DNA from: Norana najaformis
Taxonomy: Eukaryota > Annelida > Clitellata > Crassiclitellata > Hormogastridae
DNA: 64,000 nucleotides
NCBI GenBank assembly: GCA_964023275.1
Contig: OZ029923.1
Location: forward strand, 10,857,738 to 10,921,737
Direction of reading: 5' to 3'
Shown here: positions 56,096 through 64,000 of the stretch, piece by piece
Position numbering within the stretch: position 1 is the stretch's first letter
Layout of the letters: each line of letters begins with the position of its first letter
Translations under genes and position numbers: made by a program
Notes under the pieces: model-generated
Databases searched by the model: none
What the model was told of the DNA's origin: nothing
The model's input: the letters and a program-made list of their open reading frames with translations, nothing else

Positions 56096-59000
56096 TTAAA
56101 CGGCAGCATTTTCTTCTGGGGGTTTCTCAGGATCTAAAGGTTTTGGCGGTTGATGTAGATTCTCCTTCTTCTCTGACCCATCTTGCCTTGCCCCAAACGA
56201 TTCCTGATGATCATGCTCATTCTGTAAAGTAAACCAGCTCATTAGGTTATATTCTAGATCATTTTTCTTTCTTTTTAACCACAAGACAAGTTCAAATGTT
56301 AAAAACTACAACTGAAGCTGTTGCATCAACTCGGTCACAAACCACGTTACGATTGGCTCTTCAGTAAGGCCAAGTTTTGGTTTTTCTTTCATCCGCTTCA
56401 TTTTAGCCACAATTTCGGTAAAAGGAAAAACCTTAAGTTTTCATCATCTTTACCGTGAACTCCCATGATATCATCAACATTAATATGCTATCCCATATAA
56501 TCAAACTGCCATCCAAAGCAGAGATGCCTATCCATCTTATTTGTATGAAAAGCAGCTAAAAATTGTATCTGTAACCTGTAACAATTTCTCGTCAGGCGTC
56601 ACAGAAGCAGGACGATAGATTGCTTCTCTCAATCCATCTCTGTCATTTGCTTGAACCAGATGATTAACTTCAGCAGCACTGTCTCGCTCTCGCAATAGTT
56701 TCGTGGAGTTATCAGCAGTTGCATGGCTATTTGATCTGTGACGGCGTCGCTGCCGCTGAACTGGAACTTGTCTTGCAGATTCCTCTCCTGCTAATTCTCT
56801 ACAAACAGAAAAAATCAGTGCTTTACAAAACAGATAAACTCCAAGTTTCACTGCCTTACTGTACATCTTGTCTGTGCCGCTGTACAGCTGCAAAGCATGG
56901 ACAACCACGGATGCCCTCAACAAGAAAATCAATAGTTTTGATGCGTGGTACCTAAGGAGAATTCTCAAGATTTCATACACTGACCATGTCACCAACAGCA
57001 ACATTAGAGCAAGGACAGCATGCATACCAGTTTCTACTGTCATCAGAGAATGCGGGCTGCAGTTCTTTGGTCATGTTGCACGCGCTCTACCTGATGAGGA
57101 CCACAGAAGAGATTTACAGGCAGCAATTTATATAGCTTCCACAGACTGGATGAAGCCACGTTGTAGACCAAGAGTAGTGAAAAGGATCTGGAATGTCATG
57201 GTTTTGGGCAGTATACTGCTTGGAACACAGCCCAGGGCAGGAAGGCGTGCCATCGCATTATCAATAAGGCTATGCTCACATACAGTGTGTCCCAGGAAGA
57301 AGATCCCTGCCTTCACGTGCTAAGGCTCTACATCATTAAGACTCACACCATAACTGCAGATCTGTGTAGCTTGCAAACCTAAATTCCAAGTGCATAAGGT
57401 AAAAATGGAAATTCTTGGTTGTGCCTTATAATGAATAAGGAAGGGTTTTCCACTGGTTGGAATTCTGCTGCTGTGTCCTCTGCAGTTCACTGGAAAGACC
57501 GTCCAATCCTATGATACACATCCAGCTTCAACTGGGAGGACTTTTATAAATTTTAATTTGCCACAAGTTGACAGCACAAAAAATTAAATACAAATACAAG
57601 GATGAAAAAATGTTTACAGTTGAAATATAATTACATAATGTTGTAATAAATTTACATGCTGTAAATATATTTACTTAATATTTACAGTTGTAACACACGC
57701 AGTTAGCTTAATTTCTGCCACAACTCAGTTCACTTATTCCAGTCAGGCAATGGAAATACTGATGAAGCTTTCAGTCTTAGAAACATCCAAACCACCTCAG
57801 CTCATTCATCAGGCTTCAATTCACGAAAATACTTCAGCAAAATGAAAAGAATTTAGACGGAATTTTCTAGTCAGATGGCATCAGCAGAAGACATCCATTC
57901 ATTTTCGTACATCACTGACATTTAAAAAAATCAAAATCATTCAAATCATAGTGCTATCATTCATCAAAAAGCATCAACATCTCATGAAGTACTTTCAAGT
58001 CATCGTCATCATCATCATCGTCATCATCAACTTCCTCTTCTTCTTTCCAATTATCAAAATAATTACTGTGAAAGTGATCACTTGAACCATCGTTGTTAAT
58101 CTGATGGCACCTGCACTTTGACAAAATATTCACATTTCTTTTCATTTCAACCTAATGTCAATGATGTAGACAGACAATCTAATAGTCAGGTAGCATACCT
58201 CTTTCTGTGTGTATCCAAAACTCTTCCGTCCTGATCCGACCGCTTAAACAGCTGCCTCTGTTCGTGTTGGTTCTGCTCTCCGATGCTTTGCTCCCTCTGA
58301 ACCTCTTCTCTCTGCTGTAGCTTTTTCTGTTCTTTGTTTTCTTCCTGCTGCTGCTGCTGTTCTCCTTGCCTGAGCTGATAAAGGTCCTTAGACCTGGTTT
58401 GTTCTCGTTGCTCCCGTTTTTCTTCAGGCACTTGTCTACCGTCCACTTCCAGCTGAAGCCCTGAGTTTTCTGTTTGAACCTTACGATATTCCTCATTCAT
58501 CTGCCCTTTTCCCAACTGCACCTGGTCACCAATCAAGCTACGTTGCTGCACTTTATGTTGAATTTGTTGCCCAGAAGGTAGTTTTTGATTATTCTGCATA
58601 TTATCTTGATTCTGATGTCGTTCTTGTTTTTGTTCTTGTTGCTCTTGTTGATGTTGGTGTTGTTGCATTTCACCACCCTGTTGCACGTATTTATTTTCCA
58701 AGGGAGGCGAGTTGCTTGGCTGTTCCTTCTTTTCTTGTTCTGGTGGATGCTGTTTCTGCTGCTGCAGCATCTGGTCCAGCTGCTGCGTCTCCTCGTACTG
58801 TAACTTCAGCTGCTTTTTCATCGTGTTCAGCTGGTCGGCCGACTCTTGCTGCAGCTTCTCTTTCTCTGCACTGCATGAACTCTGCATCTGCAGATGTAAC
58901 TCCTCCAGCCTCTGCTCGCATTCACTCCGTGCTAATATACAAAACAAAAGAGTTTAAAAACCAACCTGAAGGCCATAGTTGAGCTGAAGTGCACTGCTCA

Positions 59001-62000
59001 CATAACTGGTAACCTGCTCACTCTTGAATTTACATTGGGACACAACATACAACATAATGTATGAATATCCTGTATGTACGCATTGTATGTAAGCATATAT
59101 GCAGACATTTACGTGACCATGAATGTATGTATGTATGTATATTAATGCATACCAGAACCTCCTTATAACACGCTTCACTGACACAAGGATTCTCGTATAA
59201 CACAGTCGGGTGCATGGATCCCAAATTTAGTTCAGCTTTAGATGCAATGTCTGACTTAATAAGAAAAGTGATTCATGTTTACACATCTAATGCTACACAA
59301 ACAACCAAGAATTTGTGAAGATTTCACTAACGCTGCTAAACATACACACAGACAGTGCATAATTAACTTCACAAAAAGCATAGACAAAACACATAAGATT
59401 GTATAATTACATCTTTCTTAAGAAATAATCTTTTAATCTAATTTACTCCAACACACGAATAAATAAGCTTTAAACATACTTCACAGAGGGGCACAGTAGC
59501 TGATTGGATCAAGCGCTCAGCTTGTAAAGTGGAGAGTACAGGTTCAAGACTCCCTTAGACGGTTACTGTGTAGGGACCTTGAGCAAGTCCTTCACTCACA
59601 ATTGCTTCGTGCCCCAGATTCAGATTTACTGATCTTGCACAAGTAATAAATATAAAATAATAATAATAATAATATCAACTATTAAACCTGAATGGGAAGC
59701 TCTTTGGTTGCCTCTGCAAGTTTGCATGAGCCTGCCCAGGGTGACTTTTCTAGTCATCAGCACACTGTTTTTTTAATTATCAACTTTTTGCGCTTGATGA
59801 ACTTTTATTCCAACTATGCTAGCAAATGTTAGATAGTGCTTTTCGAGATATTTAAAAGGCACTATATTATGTGTATAAATACTTACTTACTCATGCAACA
59901 ATTCACAAGAATAGCTACACCACAAAAAACTTCAAATTTAGCTTTCTCCACACAAACAAAAGACAGGCCTGCAAAAATTTTAAAACAAAACTCAGGGAAC
60001 TTAAAGACAGTCATCACTTACACTTGTTCTCTTTCATATTGCCAGACAATTCGGTACTAGCCTGTAAAATTGATAACAATATCTGAACATTAGTCCCATA
60101 TACGAAATGAAAAACAGTTAATTCAAATTTGGCTTTGGTCCTGGTGAATATCGTCAGTCTTCCTGATCATGTGAAGATTGCCCCATCTTTGGACAAATTC
60201 AAGACATGACTTAAGACCCACCTTTTTAAAATATCCTATGACTGTCATTGATTTTTTAACTCACTTACGGTGCCCTTTTTCAGCCTTGGCCGTGTTATGT
60301 CACTATAAAATTGTATTATCATTATTCACCAGTACATGAATCAAATCTGTAACAGTTGCTACTCCGATTTAGTTTTTGGGCTAGGTCAATGATCAGACCA
60401 GATAGGTCAAGTTGATGATATAACAGGTCAAGCCAAGAAAACCAGTGCAACTTTAATACAGAAAAATCTCATCACATGGCAAGGCTCCCTGTGCAATTTG
60501 AACTCCAGATGCTGTGGTTGGAACACAATCATAACAGATGTCTTGAAATATGTTTCAAAGCATCAGCACAGTTATTTATTGCAGATGTAGCATTTAAGGG
60601 TATTACAATGTTACAAAAGGTAAATATGCTTTCTGTAAAGCACAAGGAAGTATCTTCTAATTGCATACTCTGCATTATTGTCAAAATGGTTAATTATAGA
60701 AAACCAGCTTCATCACAGGTCCTTCATTTTCTAACAGTCAGTGATCAAGTTTTCCTTTTTAAAACTCAACCTCCTCTTTTTCAGCAGAGAAGCATGAGGA
60801 TTTCTATATAATGGACTGATAAGACTTACAATCTGACTCAACAGTCTCGTGATGTTTTGTCGTAGGATGTCTGCTTCTGCTTTTAGATCTTCCACAATTC
60901 TTCTCGTATCTTCAAGAATGATTTCCTTCTTCTGATCGGCCTCTTCATGCTCCTTTCGCTTCTTCTCCACCGCCACCAACTGTACACTGCAATCCTATGA
61001 CAAATGGAAGCAAAGGTTTTCTATGTTGCCCATGATTATTCGGGCAATCGGATTAAAGTTATGCACATATATATATATATATATGTAATAATAATAATTA
61101 GTAACTTCTAATGCGTCGGTGTCTAATGCACAAGGTATCAACCGATCGCGTAAGTATCAATGTAACATAACGTAATCGTAATCTCGAGATTTCTACAGCG
61201 CTCAACGAAAGCCAAGTCGTGGGAACCAGCTTATTCACAGGCGCTCAGTCAAAACAAAATCGATAGGCAAAAGGGTCAAGATCCAGGAGTCAGGCACTCA
61301 GACAGTCGGACGGCTACAGTGGATGCTGTTTGAAATTAAAGCGAGAAGAGAGATGAGGGGAAGAGGAAGAATCAGGATAAGATTTCTGGAAAAGAAGTGT
61401 TTTCAGTCTTGAATGAAAGACCTGCGCAGAAACTGAAAGAGGTGAAGTGTTGGTGAGTTCGTATGATTGACCAGACAACTGTCGCAATTCTGGCGGGAGT
61501 TTATTCCAAAGCGGTGGGGCAGCTATGGCTATGGAGCGATTTCCAAATTTTAAGGATGAGGTGACGGGAAGGCGAAGAAGTGTTAGGACAGATGAGGAGC
61601 GGGTTGAACGGAGTGGTTGGATAGTAAATAACTGACGAAGGTAGGAGGGATGGGAGGATTGAAGTGTGTTGTAGGTGAGGGATAAGACTTTGTACTCTAT
61701 TCGTTCAGGTATTTTAAGCCAATGCTGTGATTTGAGAACAGGGGTGATGTGATGGTGTTTGGGGGTTTTGGTGACAGCATGTGCGAGAGCATTCTGGATA
61801 AAACGTATGAGTTTGTGGAAGGCTGGATGGCGCACGGAGCAAATGGTACAACGTTTTATGCTTAAAATTCGACTGTTTCTTCATTTTAAGTAGTTATTAA
61901 TATCACCGCAACCACAACCCATTCTAAACGATTACCTTTTTCTCGGACTCGAGGCGTTTAAAGTTACTCTGAACTTTTCCTATTTCAACCAAAAGCAGCG

Positions 62001-62145
62001 AATTCTTTTTCATCAAGTTCCAGAAATTAAATCCGACTACAATTACTGTCACAAGTAAGCACATGATTATAAACGGTTGGAATTTCGATGGCTGATAGGG
62101 ACGCAAACCTCCACGCCCAGTAGGAGCCATCTTGTCTGTCAACAT
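56096..62145 (-). CDS. Golgi membrane protein GOLM1/GOLM2-like, 6 exons
   Basis: A type II Golgi membrane protein of the GP73/CASC4 family. Exons: 62145-61936, 60994-60830, 60061-60022, 58931-58199, 56798-56576, 56221-56096. The phases chain (0, 0, 1, 2, 0) to 498 aa. Exon 1 gives a short basic N-terminus, then a membrane segment at about residues 24-43 (FIIMCLLVTVIVVGFNFW), matching the GFNYW motif of GOLM proteins. The next exons are charged coiled coil. Exon 4 opens with SECEQRLEELHLQMQ, matching CEERIEEV of GOLM1, and then becomes extremely Gln/Glu-rich. The C-terminus is hydrophilic (PPKPLDPEKPPEENAAV). A start at 62130 (MAPTGRGG) is also possible. Introns hold LINE fragments. Whether it is the orthologue of GOLM1, of GOLM2 or of their ancestor cannot be told here. 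Confidence 0.88.
56830..57330 (+). mobile_element. LINE reverse-transcriptase C-terminal fragment
   Basis: The main frame, 56868-57323, gives LRRILKISYTDHVTNSNIRA...IRECGLQFFGHVARALPDED. This is the post-RT segment of an RTE-type or related LINE. Upstream coding is frameshifted near 56870. It lies in a GOLM intron, antisense. Confidence 0.8.
58000..58035. repeat. (ATC)n-rich microsatellite
   Basis: Tandem atc/gtc triplets in a GOLM intron. Read on the minus strand they give a run of Asp codons in a 62-codon ORF that is not part of the spliced gene. Confidence 0.75.
59125..59142. repeat. (ATGT)n microsatellite
   Basis: Four to five tandem atgt units in a GOLM intron. Confidence 0.75.
59484..59672 (+). 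mobile_element. tRNA-derived SINE (family I), best copy
   Basis: 'ggggcacagtagctgattgg' is the head, 'caggttcaagactccc' the B-box region, 'tagggaccttgagcaagtcc' and 'ccccagattcagatttactg' the body, and (ATA)n the tail. It is antisense to the GOLM gene. Confidence 0.85.
60125..60310 (+). mobile_element. L2/CR1-group LINE C-terminal fragment
   Basis: The plus strand reads LPDHVKIAPSLDKFKT, a stop, then LKTHLFKISYD. This is the last-helix motif common to L2/CR1/Rex-type ORFs. Decayed; antisense in a GOLM intron. Confidence 0.65.
61064..61100. repeat. (TA)n and (AAT)n microsatellite
   Basis: About nine TA units followed by three to four AAT units, just downstream (in gene sense) of GOLM exon 2's flanking L2 insert. 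Confidence 0.8.
61168..61801 (-). mobile_element. 5'-truncated young L2 copy (family A)
   Basis: It matches 12298-12940 of the full element almost base for base. It encodes the last 160 or so residues (QNALAHAVTKTPKHHHITPV to SSRFNFKQHPL) with the frame still open to the natural stop at 61314. The match stops at 'gagcattctggata' (about 61800). It lies in GOLM intron 1, same strand as the gene. Confidence 0.92.
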
Positions 62146-62189
62146 CAGTGGCTCATTTGTTTAGCGCGACGAAAGAAAGTCATGTAATG

Positions 62190-62250
62190 TAGTAATCGTA
62201 TTCGTAATCTCGAGATTTCTACCGCGCCAAAAGAAAGCTAAGTCGCAGAA
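62190..62250 (-). mobile_element. Tiny L2 3'-end fragment (family A)
   Basis: 'cgtaatctcgagatttctac' and 'aaagaaagctaagtcgcag'. It lies about 45 bp from the GOLM start codon, so within its promoter or 5'UTR region. Confidence 0.7.
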
Positions 62251-62461
62251 TACAGTACGACGTGAAATACTAGACTAACTCTAGGGATCGAGTATGTGCA
62301 AAAACTTGGAAATCTTTTAAACCTGGCATTTAAAGTTCGACCTTTGAATAGTAATTAAGACAGCAATTATTAGAACTTACGGTTGGCAACCCTAGGTTTG
62401 GGTTTGCCAACCGCCCAGAAATGACCGTGACAGTCCCTCAATTTAACCATGCCATACCGTG

Positions 62462-62640
62462 TCCCAGTAATCTAATCTAATCTAAAGATTTCTATAGTTT
62501 CTATACCGCCGTTATCATAATGCTCAAGCCATCAGTCGATGGTCGCTTCAAGTCAAAATCGTAGTAAAAATCATAAACCGTTGAAGCTTGGGAGAATTCC
62601 GATAGGTCGGAGAAACCAGAAGCCAGGCTACGGTGGGTAA
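62462..62640 (-). mobile_element. L2-like 3' end, family B
   Basis: A (TAATC)n tail, then 'agatttctatagtttctata', 'catcagtcgatggtcgcttc' and 'aagtcaaaatcgtag'. This is the inverted counterpart of 21230-21540. Confidence 0.65.
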
Positions 62641-62675
62641 GCAAGTTGGAAGAGATGTACCTTAAGTTCATCGCA

Positions 62676-62855
62676 AGCTCGAGATTTCTACAGCACTCAA
62701 CGAAAGCCAAGATGCGGGAACCCGCTTATTCACAGGCGCTCAGTAAAAACAAAATCATTACGCAAAAAGGGTTGGAAGAGGTGGAGTGTTGGTGGGTCCG
62801 TATGATGGTTCAGATAATTGTCGTAATTCTGGCGGGAGTTTATTATCCCCAAATG
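62676..62855 (-). mobile_element. L2 LINE 3'-end fragment (family A), internally deleted
   Basis: The 3'UTR (tail, 'cgagatttctacagcactca', 'gcgctcagtaaaaacaaaat') is joined directly to an ORF segment ('gaggtggagtgttggtgggt', 'gtcgtaattctggcgggagt'). Confidence 0.85.
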
Positions 62856-62904
62856 GTTTATCACTCCCAAGTGGACTAAATACGGCTAGTTGGCTACCAC
62901 GATT

Positions 62905-63375
62905 CAATCATATCATCGAAGACCTTACCTTAAACCTTAGTCCCTCCACGTGCTGGCGCACATTGGGAGATACAGGTTCTCCATCCTTCTCTGTCCTGAG
63001 CAGCTCTGGCAGCCTCCTCCCACGTCAGTCTTCCATCTGTGAGGTCTTTTGTGATCGTGTTCTTCCAGCTCTTTTTTGGTCTTCCTCTCTTCCTTCTCCA
63101 CCCGCCTGGGGCCCAGTCCATTGCCTGCTTCGGGATTCTGTCCTCATCCATGCGGTGCAGGTGTCCCAACCATCGCAGTCTTGCTCTCTTCATCATCTCT
63201 TCAATTCTCTCCATTCCCGTTCTTCTACTGATCTCCTCATTCCTCACCATGTCTCTCCACGTGACTCCCAAGATTTTTCGCTGCCAGCGGTGATGTGCTG
63301 CCTCCATTCTCTTCAGGCTTGCAACTGTCATCGGCCAAGTCTCGGAGCTGTATAGCAGGGTAGATAGGACTTATC
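62905..63375 (-). mobile_element. LINE reverse-transcriptase C-terminal fragment
   Basis: The frame 63331-62930 gives KILGVTWRDMVRNEEISRRT, then LRWLGHLHRMDEDRIPKQAM, KRGRPKKSWKNTI and AAQDREGWRTCI. This is the end of an RTE-type ORF, distinct from the 5.1-7.3 kb element. 5'-truncated; its frame is open. Confidence 0.85.
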
Positions 63376-63450
63376 ATCGAAGCGACAATCAAAATAAATC
63401 ACGATAAAGAAATGTCGCACAATCATTCACAAAACATAGTCATGCCGCGT

Positions 63451-63720
63451 TAGTATAAATAAATAAATAAATGTTTTATATAGCGACCGTATGGCCTTGA
63501 CCCTGCTCATTTTGCAATGAATTGATCGGGTGAGATCCTTCACCACCGCTGCCAGTTTGAATGGCCGCCACGCCAGTTAAGGTCTCCGTGCACGGACCGT
63601 ACTAGCCCGAGATTCAAATCTTTGAAATAAGCCACGATCGGGACGCGAACCGGGGATCCTCACGCATAGAGGCTTCCCTCGCGTACGCATTTACCGATGT
63701 AGCTACCTAGGGCAGTTAGG
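63451..63720 (-). mobile_element. tRNA-derived SINE (fourth family)
   Basis: On the minus strand 'taggtagctacatcggtaaa' and 'ccggttcgcgtcccgatc' give A and B boxes. The other end carries an (ATTT)n-type tail at 63455-63475. Confidence 0.6.
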
Positions 63721-64000
63721 TTTCGTATCAATGCAGATACGGCGCAGTTTGTCTTACAACTGTCCAACTGGTCGACTCACAGCAAGTGTATCCACGGCCG
63801 GGTTAGATACATTGGTTAGAACGAACGTCAAAGCACCTCTGTGCGCAAGGATCCCGGTTCTCATACCGTTCGTGGCTATACTTAGAGATCTGAATCTTGA
63901 TCTAGCACATTTCATACACTGGGACCTTAAATAGCATGGCACCCATCCAAACGGTAAAGGGTGGTGCAGAATCCAACACGATCAATTCACTGAAACATGA

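Larger units (their letters stand above)
62146..64000. other. Spacer upstream of the GOLM gene
   Basis: Mostly LINE and SINE remnants, listed separately. 63721-64000 shows no gene; short frames there are unsupported. Confidence 0.4.

Noticed and set aside
57957-58145. A 62-codon ORF with a run of Asp codons near the GOLM gene
   Set aside because: The flanking exons join in phase 2 without it, and the Asp run is a translated (ATC)n microsatellite.

Overview
The window is animal nuclear DNA. It carries spliced protein genes with GT-AG introns, tRNA-derived SINEs, LINEs of the L2 and RTE clades and a MITE. The proteins are animal orthologues, and the repeat mix (an L2 element with a 2A-like motif, a BovB-like RTE) suggests an invertebrate. 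The phylum cannot be fixed from the sequence alone. No CRISPR array, operon, LTR element or rRNA was recognised.

Seven host genes could be assembled exon by exon, with splice phases that agree throughout. On the minus strand from the left: INO80C (816-3655), a chromatin-remodelling subunit; MRPL9 (4751-11754), a mitoribosomal protein; CLIP4 (18310-27325), with ankyrin repeats and three CAP-Gly domains; and CREBL2 (30584-32883), a small bZIP factor. On the plus strand are NGLY1 (35546-37021), a single-exon peptide:N-glycanase, and ADHFE1 (41819-51541, 13 coding exons found), the mitochondrial hydroxyacid-oxoacid transhydrogenase. On the minus strand again is a GOLM1/GOLM2-type Golgi membrane protein (56096-62145). 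CREBL2 and NGLY1 are divergent. The genes do not form one pathway and look like an ordinary housekeeping neighbourhood.

Mobile DNA fills much of the rest. A full-length L2-clade LINE (12297-15933) has one uninterrupted ORF, intact catalytic motifs and a 17-bp target-site duplication. At least twelve shorter 3'-end copies of the same family are scattered through introns and spacers, and all of them end in a GATTAC-type repeat. An RTE (BovB-like) LINE sits in the last MRPL9 intron between 30-bp direct repeats. Further LINE C-terminal fragments lie at 34.5-35.2, 37.4, 56.9, 60.1 and 63 kb. Three or four tRNA-derived SINE families and a palindrome-bearing MITE are also present.

The most unusual structures are: (i) an array of exactly thirteen 18-bp repeats that runs into, and supplies, the 3' splice site of an ADHFE1 exon; (ii) a 21-bp tandem array grown from the tRNA-like head of a SINE; (iii) the 2A-like motif behind a hydrophobic leader in the intact L2 protein; (iv) an L2 fragment flanked by a 55-bp target duplication; and (v) an intronless NGLY1 that lacks the PUB domain. 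I found no wholly new gene system.
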